Below the pieces are notes generated by a model. That model made no database searches, had not been told where the DNA came from, and saw only the letters and a program-made list of their open reading frames with translations. Shown here one piece after another: positions 13,701 to 22,100 of a stretch of 29,023 nt of DNA. The DNA comes from Dehalococcoidia bacterium (GTDB lineage Bacteria; Chloroflexota; Dehalococcoidia; Dehalococcoidales; JAUVZE01), in assembly GCA_030602665.1 (NCBI GenBank), contig JAUVZE010000001.1:1-29023 (forward strand), given 5' to 3'. A program made the translations under genes and the position numbers. The first letter of the stretch is position 1; each line of letters begins with the position of its first letter.

Positions 13701-14954
13701 TTGGCAAATGAAAGTGTTTTAGTTATCGGAGGGGGTGTAGCTGGGGTATCCTCAGCATTGAAGCTGGCTGAGAATGGTTTCCAGGTTTATCTAGTAGAAA
13801 GAGGGCCGATAATAGGGGGGCAGGCTGCGGTATTCTGTTGCAAGGCAACCGAAACATGTAGCCAATGCTCTGTCTGTCTGGTGCCTGAAAAGATACTGGA
13901 GGTGGCAGCTAATTCCCAGATTTCGCTTGTGGTCAATTCGGAAGTGGTGGGAATAAGCGGTGGAATTGGTGATTTCAAGGTTGACTTGCTTCAAAAGCCT
14001 GGATTCGTTGACCCTGAGAAGTGTATCGCCTGTGGAATCTGCACGGAACTTTGCCCCTGTGAACCTCAAAAGGGGATTTATTTGCCGTTTCCGGAAACAG
14101 CGCCTCGCACATATATAATCGACAAAAATCAATGCCTTCGCTTTAAAGGGGCCGAGTGTAATGTTTGCCAAGATAACTGTCCGGCGGGAGCTATCGACTT
14201 TGAACAGAAACCTAAAGAATTAGAGGTTAGTGCAGTAATTGTGGCCACCGGTTTCGAGGTCTTTGATGCTAGAGAAAAGGGATTGCTAGGCTATGGCAGG
14301 TATTCCAATGTACTCACTGGGCTTGACCTTGAGAGGATATTTGCCACTGGTGACTCGGTCACCTTGCCTTCAAGCGGGGAATGCCCCCGGAATATTGCCT
14401 TTATTCAGTGTGTTGGTTCACGGGACGAGTATATTGGTAATGGCTACTGCTCTCAGGTATGCTGCAAATACGCTATGAGATTCGCTAAGCTTCTGCAATA
14501 TCAGAATCCTGAGGCAAAGGTAACCATATTCTACATAGACCTTCAGACTGCAGGAAAAGGCTTCGGCGAATTCTACAAGGAATGTAAGGAAACCATCCGA
14601 TTTGTCCGAGGCATACCGGTGGAGGTTTGCAAGCTCTCCCCTAATGAGCTAGAGGTTAAATACGAAGACCTTACCAAAGGGAAAATTACCAAAGAGAGCT
14701 ACGACCTGGTAGTCCTATCGGTAGGCACCGCCCCCAGAAAAGACTCTTGGGATTTAGCCAGGGTTTTAGGCATCAACTTAGGGGATTATGGGTTTTTTGA
14801 CACTCAGGACACCCTAGACAGCAGCAGAACCAACGTCAATGGCATCTTCCTAGCTGGAACCTGTCAGGGGCCAAGGGACATACCTGAATCCATAGCTCAC
14901 GGTATTCAGGCAGCATCTAAGGTCATCCAGACCTTAACAGCGAGGGCTATTTAA
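13701..14954 (+). CDS. HdrA-type flavoprotein, first half (HdrA-I, short form)
   Basis: Heterodisulfide-reductase-A-like FAD/Fe-S protein, 417 aa, shorter than usual HdrA (~650 aa) because it lacks the N-terminal domain and the C-terminal ferredoxin domain. Visible: FAD-binding GGGVAG (10-15); Cys-rich loop C46, C47, C53, C56, C59; ferredoxin clusters C108/111/114/118 (ending CP) and C145/153/156/160; and the HdrA-specific cluster motif QCVGSR..YCSQVCC (C-x12-C-x3-C-C). It can bind FAD and several [4Fe-4S] clusters and pass electrons within a bifurcating complex. The start is TTG at 13701, with GGAG just upstream. Its stop directly abuts the GTG of the next gene. It matches the first half of the giant protein at 19192 without its inserted domain. 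Confidence 0.85.
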   Translation: MANESVLVIGGGVAGVSSALKLAENGFQVYLVERGPIIGGQAAVFCCKATETCSQCSVCLVPEKILEVAANSQISLVVNSEVVGISGGIGDFKVDLLQKPGFVDPEKCIACGICTELCPCEPQKGIYLPFPETAPRTYIIDKNQCLRFKGAECNVCQDNCPAGAIDFEQKPKELEVSAVIVATGFEVFDAREKGLLGYGRYSNVLTGLDLERIFATGDSVTLPSSGECPRNIAFIQCVGSRDEYIGNGYCSQVCCKYAMRFAKLLQYQNPEAKVTIFYIDLQTAGKGFGEFYKECKETIRFVRGIPVEVCKLSPNELEVKYEDLTKGKITKESYDLVVLSVGTAPRKDSWDLARVLGINLGDYGFFDTQDTLDSSRTNVNGIFLAGTCQGPRDIPESIAHGIQAASKVIQTLTARAI

Positions 14955-16628
14955 GTGGATAATGGGTTAAAATTAGGCGTTTTCCTCTGTGATTGCGGTG
15001 GTACTTTATCAAAAGTCACCGATTTTTCGGCTATCAAAGCGAAACTGCAAAAACTCTCCGATGTTACCTATGTAGGCATAAGCCATGACCTGTGCCTTAA
15101 GAGAGCGCAGCAGGCAATGCAAAAGGACATCAAGGATAAAGGCATCAACAGGGTTGTTGTTGCTGCTTGCTCACCAGAGCTCCACGAAAATGATTTCATG
15201 AATGTAGTCCAGTCAGCCGGAGTGAATCGGCACCTTCTCTCTATGGCAAACATCAGGGAGCAATGCTTTTGGGCTCACCCAGACAAGGGCAAGGCTGCCA
15301 AAAAAGCAATGACCCAAATAGGGATGGCTATAAATAGAGCACGATTTTTGGAGCCTGTGGAACAGACACAAATTTCAGTAAATAAGGATGTTTTAGTAAT
15401 CGGTGGTGGTATAACGGGTATCCAGGCAGCTATTGAACTCTCTAACCTGAATTTAAAGACCACTCTTGTAGAAAAAGAAGCTACCTTGGGAGGCAAGCTA
15501 AATCGGTTTGCCAACCTCTATCCAGTCCAGGTTAGTCCGGAAGAGGTGCTAGCCACAAAACTAAAGCAGGTTGCCGAGAGTCAAAACATCTATGTTTTGA
15601 CCTCTGCTGAGCTTATAGATGTAAGTGGGGAAGTAGGAAACTTCTCAGCACGGATAAAGAGAGGGAATGGAGAATTTGTGCGAAATTTTGGGGCTATTAT
15701 CTTTGCCACTGGCTACACCACTCAATTCTCAAGCCAAATCTACGGGCTTGAACTTTCAAACAATATCATCACTCAATCTCAACTGGAAGAGATGCTTAAA
15801 TCTTCCAGTGAAGTTAAACAAATACCCAAGAGTGTATGCTTCGTCACAGATATCTCCGATGAACATTCCCGAGTTTCACCCCTTTCTGCTTTGAGGAATG
15901 CTTTAGGCATCAAGGAGAAGTTCAGAGGTGAAGTCTGCGTATTGTGCCAGAATTTGAAGGTTGATGGCGCTGGCCTAGAGAAGCTTTACCGTGATTGCCG
16001 AAATAAGGGGGTGCTCTTTATCAAGTTTGACAATTCACCGAGAATCTCGAAGCAGGACGGGAAAATAAAAATCGAGGTAGAGGATGTTTTAATGTCAGGG
16101 GAGCAGGTGACCCTACCTTGTGACCTTCTTGTGGTAGAAGAAACATCCGTGCCACCTCTGGATTCTAAGGTTCTAGGTTCTACTCTATATATGGGTCTTG
16201 ATGCACAAGGTTTCTATCAGGAGAACAACGTTCATCTTTACCCCACGGCTTCAAATAGAGAAGGGATTTTCTTCGCTGGAAATTGCCACGCAGATTTAGA
16301 CCTGATGCAGGCATTGACCGACGCAAGCAATGTGGCATTGAGTGCCTACCAGCTCCTAGCCCAGGGGAAGATAGCTGTTGAAGCAGAAAAGGTGATGGTC
16401 GACCCTAATAAGTGCCGCTTTTGCTTAACCTGTATCCGTGCCTGCCCTCATCATGCGATTCAAGAAGCTAAGGTGAACCACGAAAAAATGGTTGCCCAGA
16501 TTGCAGACCTTGCTTGCCAAGGCTGCGGTATTTGTGCTGTAGTTTGCCCGGCTAAAGCCATAAAACCCAAAGATTGGAGCGACGAGCAAATACTAGCTGA
16601 ATTTGAGCTATTGGGAGAATATGTATGA
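14955..16628 (+). CDS. HdrA-type flavoprotein, second half (HdrA-II), central cluster ligands lost
   Basis: 557-aa HdrA-like protein. The N-terminal domain (FLCDCGG with C12/C14, then C47 and AACSPELHE with C72) is followed by FAD-binding GGGITG (150-155) and, at the C-terminus, two ferredoxin clusters C487/490/493/497 and C521/524/527/531. Where HdrA has IQCVGSR..YCS.VCC, this protein reads CFVTDISDEHSRVSPLSA, so the non-canonical cluster ligands next to the flavin are gone. It may therefore act mainly as a scaffold or side-branch carrier. The start is GTG, directly after the previous stop, and its end overlaps the mvhD start by 4 nt (ATGA), so translation is tightly coupled. It corresponds to residues ~925-1488 of the giant fusion protein. 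Confidence 0.83.
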   Translation: MDNGLKLGVFLCDCGGTLSKVTDFSAIKAKLQKLSDVTYVGISHDLCLKRAQQAMQKDIKDKGINRVVVAACSPELHENDFMNVVQSAGVNRHLLSMANIREQCFWAHPDKGKAAKKAMTQIGMAINRARFLEPVEQTQISVNKDVLVIGGGITGIQAAIELSNLNLKTTLVEKEATLGGKLNRFANLYPVQVSPEEVLATKLKQVAESQNIYVLTSAELIDVSGEVGNFSARIKRGNGEFVRNFGAIIFATGYTTQFSSQIYGLELSNNIITQSQLEEMLKSSSEVKQIPKSVCFVTDISDEHSRVSPLSALRNALGIKEKFRGEVCVLCQNLKVDGAGLEKLYRDCRNKGVLFIKFDNSPRISKQDGKIKIEVEDVLMSGEQVTLPCDLLVVEETSVPPLDSKVLGSTLYMGLDAQGFYQENNVHLYPTASNREGIFFAGNCHADLDLMQALTDASNVALSAYQLLAQGKIAVEAEKVMVDPNKCRFCLTCIRACPHHAIQEAKVNHEKMVAQIADLACQGCGICAVVCPAKAIKPKDWSDEQILAEFELLGEYV

Positions 16629-17050
16629 AGGCAAAGGGAGCCTTTTTGCCTGATATTGTTGCTTTCTGTTGCGCCCAGTCTGCTTACCAGGCAGCAGATA
16701 CAGCCGGTTCTATGAGGATTACCTACCCGGAGAATATTAGGGTTATTCGGGTTCCCTGTGCCGGAAGAGTGGATGTGCTTCACATCTTGAGAGCCTTTGA
16801 AAAGGGCGCTGATGGGGTACTGGTCTTAGGCTGCCATGAGGAAGCCTGCCGCCACCTTTCTGGCAATATCAGGGCCAAGAATAGAGTTCAGAGGGTGAAT
16901 ACCCTTTTGCAAGAAGTGGGAATAGACGGCAAGCGTGTTGAGATGTTCACTCTGGCACCAAATCAGGGTTCCAGATTTGCCCGCATAGCCAATGAAGTGA
17001 ATGAGAGAATAAAAGAGCTAGGTCCAAGTCCTGTAAAATCAGGGGCCTAG
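16625..17050 (+). CDS. MvhD-like delta subunit, variant with one Cys replaced
   Basis: Small [2Fe-2S] protein (141 aa) of the MvhD/FlpD family, which passes electrons between a hydrogenase or dehydrogenase and HdrA. Recognisable: AFCCAQSAYQAADTAG (14-29), PCAGRVD (C45), and GADGVLVLGCHEEACRH (C70, C75). In the second copy of this window the first motif is FCCNWC; here the third Cys is Ser19, which may alter or abolish the cluster. It overlaps the HdrA-II gene by 4 nt and is followed by metV, so this copy probably serves the MetFV end of the complex rather than the hydrogenase end. Confidence 0.88.
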   Translation: MKAKGAFLPDIVAFCCAQSAYQAADTAGSMRITYPENIRVIRVPCAGRVDVLHILRAFEKGADGVLVLGCHEEACRHLSGNIRAKNRVQRVNTLLQEVGIDGKRVEMFTLAPNQGSRFARIANEVNERIKELGPSPVKSGA

Positions 17051-17064
17051 GGGGAGATGATGAA

Positions 17065-17721
17065 ATGATAGTAGCCGAAAGAAAGCCTCTAGAAGATATT
17101 AGAGAGATGATAGCTGGGTATAAGAAGATATTGATAGTGGGCTGTGGCACTTGTGTCACCATTTGTTGGGCTGGTGGAGAAAAAGAGGTGGCAGTGCTTT
17201 CCTCTCAGCTTAGGCTAGCTTCTAAGAAAGATGGTAATGAGCTTGAAATCTTGGAAGCTACTATTGAGAGGCAATGTGAGAAGGAATTGGTAGAGGCACT
17301 GAAAGACAAGGTGCAGCAAGTAGAGGCGGTTCTGTCCATGGGATGTGGGGCTGGAGTGCAGCCTATTGCCGAGATATTCCCAGATATGCCAGTCTACCCA
17401 GCACTAAATACCACGTTTGTGGGAATGCCTGAGGGGGAAGGAGTGTGGGTGGAAACTTGTAGAGCCTGTGGCGATTGTTTTCTGGATAAGACAGGAGGGA
17501 TTTGTCCTATTGTGAGGTGTGCCAAAGGGCTGCTCAATGGGCCTTGCGGTGGCACAAACAATGGCAAGTGCGAGATAGACTCAGAGAAGGACTGTGCTTG
17601 GACGCTCATTTATCGGAGACTTGAGCAACAGGGAAGGCTCGATGCGATGCGGAAGTATTATCCGCCGAGGAATTTCCAGGCAGTGATAAGGCCTGGGAAA
17701 GTTGAGACCTTACCAGCATAA
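17065..17721 (+). CDS. metV: MetV, methylenetetrahydrofolate reductase-associated zinc/Fe-S protein
   Basis: 218-aa protein of the MTHFR C-terminal-like family that pairs with MetF in acetogens and links it to electron donors. Seen: GCGTCVTICWAGG near the N-terminus (27-39), MGCGAGVQP, and a Cys-rich C-terminal region (TCRACGDCF, then CPIVRCAKGLLNGPCGG and GKCE) that is the hallmark of MetV. The Cys pattern can bind Zn and/or [4Fe-4S] (family knowledge). ATG at 17065, with GGGGGAG just upstream. It sits between mvhD and metF with 14-nt gaps on both sides, consistent with one transcript and one complex. Confidence 0.88.
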   Translation: MIVAERKPLEDIREMIAGYKKILIVGCGTCVTICWAGGEKEVAVLSSQLRLASKKDGNELEILEATIERQCEKELVEALKDKVQQVEAVLSMGCGAGVQPIAEIFPDMPVYPALNTTFVGMPEGEGVWVETCRACGDCFLDKTGGICPIVRCAKGLLNGPCGGTNNGKCEIDSEKDCAWTLIYRRLEQQGRLDAMRKYYPPRNFQAVIRPGKVETLPA

Positions 17722-17735
17722 AAGGGGTGTGAGCC

Positions 17736-18626
17736 ATGGCTAAAGCATTTAAAGAAACCCTCAACTCAGGAAAATTCGTAGTGACGAGCGAGATTGGACC
17801 TCCAAAAGGGACCAATCTTGAGAAATTGATTCACCACATTGACCTTCTTAAGGACAAGGTGGATGCCCTGAATGTGACTGACAACCAAAGCTCAGTGATG
17901 CGCTTCCCTTCATTAGGAACTTGTCTACTCATTAAAGAGCGTGGCGGGGAGCCGATTCTGCAGATGACCTGTCGTGACCGCAACCGTATGGCACTTGAGG
18001 CAGACCTTCTCTTTGCTTACACCAGAGGAATTAAAAATGTTCTTTGCCTTACTGGCGATTTTATTACTATAGGTGACCATAAAGAGGCCAGAGCCGTCTT
18101 TGACCTTGATTCACTTCAGTTACTTCATATGGTACGTATCCTGCAATCAGGCAAAGACCTAGGAGGAAACGAACTAGACGGAGCGGTAGAGTTTTGTGCT
18201 GGTGCTACTGTTACCCCAGAGGCAAACCCTATCGAGCCTCAGCTCATCAAATTTGAAAAGAAGGTTCAGGCAGGAGCCGAATTTTTCCAGACGCAAGCAA
18301 TTTACGACCTTGATAACTTCAAGAAGTTTATGAAATATGTCCGTGGGCTAGACAAAAATATCAAAATTTTAGCTGGCATAGTGCTTTTGGCCTCAGCAGG
18401 AATGGCAAAATATATGAATGAAAATACCCCCGGTGTTTTCGTCCCGCAAGTTTTGATTGATGAGATGGCAACTGCTGAGAAAGGCAAGCGTGTTCAAAAG
18501 GGTATTGAGATTGCCGGCCGACTCATCAGGCAAATAAAAGAAGAAGCTATCTGTGACGGAGTCCATATCATGGCTATTGGCAGAGAAGAGGTAGTTCCTG
18601 ATATTTTAGCGGCAGGTGGACTTTAG
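17736..18626 (+). CDS. metF: Methylenetetrahydrofolate reductase, active-site intact copy
   Basis: Flavin-dependent TIM-barrel enzyme (296 aa) that reduces 5,10-methylene-THF to 5-methyl-THF in the methyl branch of the Wood-Ljungdahl pathway. Seen: TSEIGPPKG with E19, aligned to the catalytic Glu28 of E. coli MetF; TCRDRNR (FAD/substrate region); CLTGD; and FFQTQAIYD. Short acetogen-type MetF lacks its own NADH site and depends on MetV and partner subunits for electrons, which fits its place after metV and before hdrC. A second, less conserved paralogue lies at 26565 on the other strand. Confidence 0.93.
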   Translation: MAKAFKETLNSGKFVVTSEIGPPKGTNLEKLIHHIDLLKDKVDALNVTDNQSSVMRFPSLGTCLLIKERGGEPILQMTCRDRNRMALEADLLFAYTRGIKNVLCLTGDFITIGDHKEARAVFDLDSLQLLHMVRILQSGKDLGGNELDGAVEFCAGATVTPEANPIEPQLIKFEKKVQAGAEFFQTQAIYDLDNFKKFMKYVRGLDKNIKILAGIVLLASAGMAKYMNENTPGVFVPQVLIDEMATAEKGKRVQKGIEIAGRLIRQIKEEAICDGVHIMAIGREEVVPDILAAGGL

Positions 18627-18673
18627 CCAGCGGAAGTAAAGTATTCAAAACTTAGGAGCCAGAGGAGGCGAAG

Positions 18674-19168
18674 ATGGGAACTATAGTGTTAAGTGAGCTA
18701 GACCCCAAATTTAAGTATGAAGTCGCTGAGCAACCGGGGGGTGAGAATATTAAGGTCTGCTTCTCTTGTGGGCTTTGCACTGCTGGCTGCCCAGTTTCAG
18801 AAATCGATGAGAACTACAATCCAAGAAAGATTATTCACATGGTGTTACTTGGGATGAGAGAGCAGGTTCTCTCTTCCGATTTCATCTGGCTCTGCTCTCT
18901 GTGTTATACCTGTTATGCCCATTGCCCTCAAAATGTCAAATTCACCGATGTCATGCGCGCCTTGAGAACTATGGCAGTGAAAGAGGGTTATGTTCATCCC
19001 TCCTTTCCTGACCGGATAAAGGAAATTGATAATCTTTCTCAAAAATTGCGGCAGCAAATGGCACTGTCCATTTTGAGGAGAAAATCAGAGGATGCTAGTA
19101 TAAACCCAGCAGAGTTGCTGGCTAAAGCTTCACGGGAAGTAGAGAGAGCTAAGTCTCCCGTTTCTTAA
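18674..19168 (+). CDS. hdrC: HdrC, heterodisulfide reductase subunit C-like Fe-S protein
   Basis: 164-aa electron-transfer subunit with two classic [4Fe-4S] sites: C29-x2-C32-x2-C35-x3-C39-P and C74-x2-C77-x2-C80-x3-C84-P, followed by a helical tail. HdrC normally bridges HdrA to HdrB. Here no HdrB (CCG-domain protein) is encoded in the window, so it may instead connect the HdrA fusion protein to MetFV, its upstream neighbours. Start at 18674 with GAGGAGG upstream; the HdrA fusion gene begins 23 nt after its stop. Confidence 0.9.
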   Translation: MGTIVLSELDPKFKYEVAEQPGGENIKVCFSCGLCTAGCPVSEIDENYNPRKIIHMVLLGMREQVLSSDFIWLCSLCYTCYAHCPQNVKFTDVMRALRTMAVKEGYVHPSFPDRIKEIDNLSQKLRQQMALSILRRKSEDASINPAELLAKASREVERAKSPVS

Positions 19169-19191
19169 ACTGAAGGGAGCAAGGAAAGTTC

Positions 19192-22100
19192 ATGAAATCA
19201 GGACCATCAGAAAATAAGCAAGTAGGGGCGGTACTGGTAGTGGGTGGTGGGATAGGAGGAGTACAGGCAGCACTTGATTTAGCTGAGTCTGGTTACTATG
19301 TTTACCTGGTAGAGAAATCTCCTGCCATTGGCGGGGTTATGGCTCAACTTGACAAGACCTTCCCTACCAACGATTGCTCTATGTGCATCCTTTCGCCCAA
19401 GCTTGTAGAGTGCGGAAGGCATCTCAACATTGAGCTAATAACTAATGCTGAGCTAAAGGAAGTCTCAGGAGAGCCGGGACAGTTTAAGGTTAAGATTCTG
19501 ACAAAATCACGATATATCGATACTCAGAAATGCACCGGCTGTGGTGAATGCGTTCAAGTCTGTCCCGTGGAGGTCGATAGTGAATTTGACGTGGGGTTAA
19601 CCAAGAGAAAGGCAATCTTTATACCCTATCCTCAGGCAGTCCCCAGCATTTTCACCGTTGACAAGAAGGAAAGACCGCCGTGCGTGAGAACTTGCCCGGC
19701 ACATGTAAATGTCCAGGGATACATAGCTCTTACCTCCAAGGGGAAGTACAAAGAGGCTCTAGAACTGGTCAAGGAGAACCTCCCCCTGCCAGGGGTATTG
19801 GGGAGGATCTGTCCCCACCCCTGCGAATCCAAATGCAATAGAGCGCCTCTTGATGAGCCTCTGGCTATTGCAAGCATCAAGCGGTTCATAGCGGACCAAG
19901 CTAAGGATGAGCTGCTCCCTCAGGTAAAGACGGAGAGAAAAGATGAGAGGGTTGCCATTGTCGGTTCTGGCCCTGCAGGGCTTACCGCCGCTTACCAACT
20001 GGCAAAGGAAGGATATGGGGTAACTGTGTTTGAGGCCTTGCCCGTTGTTGGTGGGATGCTATATGTCGGAATACCTGAATATCGTCTTCCTAAGGGGGTA
20101 TTGGAGCAAGAGGTTGAAGCTATCAAGCACATGGGCATCGAGATAAAAACCAACACCCCTATAGGCAAAGACTTAACCTTGGATACTCTCTTCACTCAAG
20201 GGTATAAAGCGATGTTTATTGCAGTTGGTGCTCACAAAAGCTTGGAGCTTGGTATCCCTGGAGAGCATGCTGCTGGTGTAGTTCAAGGTGTGGCATTCTT
20301 AAGGGAAATGAATTTGGGGAAGGAAGTAAGACTTGGGAGGAAGGTTGCCATAATTGGTGGCGGTAACGTAGCCATTGATGCAGCCAGAAGTGCACTTCGC
20401 TTAGGCGCTCAAAAGGTTTTCATCCTCTATCGCCGCTCTAGAATGGAGATGCCAGCAAGCGATGAGGAAATAGAGGCGGCTTTAACCGAAGGGGTTGAAA
20501 TACAGTATTTGGTTGCCCCAACAGAGGTTCTGGTTAAGGAGGTTAAGGATGGAAAGGTGGTGGGCATAAGGTGTATACAGATGGAGCTAGGGGCACCTGA
20601 TGCCACAGGGAGGAGGAGGCCAATACCCATCCCGGGCTCCGAGTTTGATATAGAAGCAGACATGATTATCCCTGCTATCGGTCAAGCTCCCGACCTTTCC
20701 TTCCTCGAAGGCTCAGGGGTAACACTCAGCAGAAGGGGCTTGATAGATGTCAACCCAATTACCCTTGCCACCAGTCGACCCGGTGTTTTCGCCGGGGGAG
20801 ATGCCCAAACTGGACCTGGGATAGCTATTGAAGCGGTGGCAGCAGGAAACAGGGCAGCAGTTTCCATCATAAGATACCTCAAAGGCGAGGATTTGAGAGA
20901 GGGGAGAGAAATAAAGGAAGAGGAGATTAGACCTCTCGGTTTGAGCGAACTCCCCGTGGGAGAGCCGAGGAAGCCCCGGGTACAAATGCCAACTATCAAG
21001 CCAGAAAGAAGGCAAAACAGCTTTGATGAGGTTGAGCTAGGCTTCACTGAGGAGACGGCTCTTCAGGAAGCAAAGAGGTGCCTTAACTGTGGGATCTGCT
21101 CCGAGTGTCTCCAGTGTGTCGCTGCCTGCAAAGCCGAAGCCATCGACCACGAGATGCAAGACAAGATGATAGAGATAAAGGTGGGGGCGGTGATAGTTGC
21201 TGGTGGCTACGAACTTTTTGACCCAAGCGTCCAATATGAACTCGGCTATACCAGGTCCCCCAACGTGGTAACCAGCCTAGAATTTGAACGTATATTAAGC
21301 GCCTCCGGTCCATTCCAGGGAACCTTGTTAAGACCTTCGGATTTAACCCCACCGCAAAAGATGGCCTTTATTCAATGTGTTGGCTCCAGGGATGCCCAAA
21401 ACCCCTATTGCTCTTCAGTATGCTGTACCTATGCTATTAAAGAGGCCATTATCGCCAAAGAGCATAGCACTGTTCCTCTGGATGTGACTATTTTCTTTAT
21501 GGATATGAGAACCTATGGTAAGGATTTTGATAGATATTATGACCGTGCCAAAGAGGAGAGTCAGGTTAAGTTCGTCAGGGCAAAGGTACATGACATTGAA
21601 GAGAAGGATGGCACTGGAGACTTAGTAGTCAAATTTGCCACAGAGGATGGGGGGATAAGGGCAGAGGATTTTAATTTGGTTGTCCTTTCTGTCGGCTTCC
21701 AAGCCTCCCCAGGGATGGTCGACCTAGCCAAGAAACTGGGGGTTCAGCTAAATCCCTACGGTTTCTGCCAAACCGGAAGTTTTTCCCCAGTTGAAACCTC
21801 AAAACCAGGCATATTCGTCTGCGGCGCCTTCAGTGGACCCAAAGACATCCCTGAGACAGTTATGCAGGCTAGCGGAGCAGCGGGAAGCGCTTCGGCTTTA
21901 CTTGCTCCTGCCCGCAAGACATTAGTCAAGGAGAAGGTATATCCTCCGGAAAAGGATGTCGCAGGGGAAGAGCCAAGGATTGGTATCTTCGTTTGCCACT
22001 GCGGAATCAACATCGGCGGGGTGGTAAATGTTCCTGAGGTGAGGGAATATGCAGCCACCTTGCCCAATGTCGTCTTCACCGATGCTAACCTCTATACCTG

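Noticed and set aside
17736..18626. Possible HdrB role for a protein of the hdr operon
   Set aside because: None of the ten proteins shows the paired CCG motifs of HdrB; the products near hdrC are clearly MetV and MetF.
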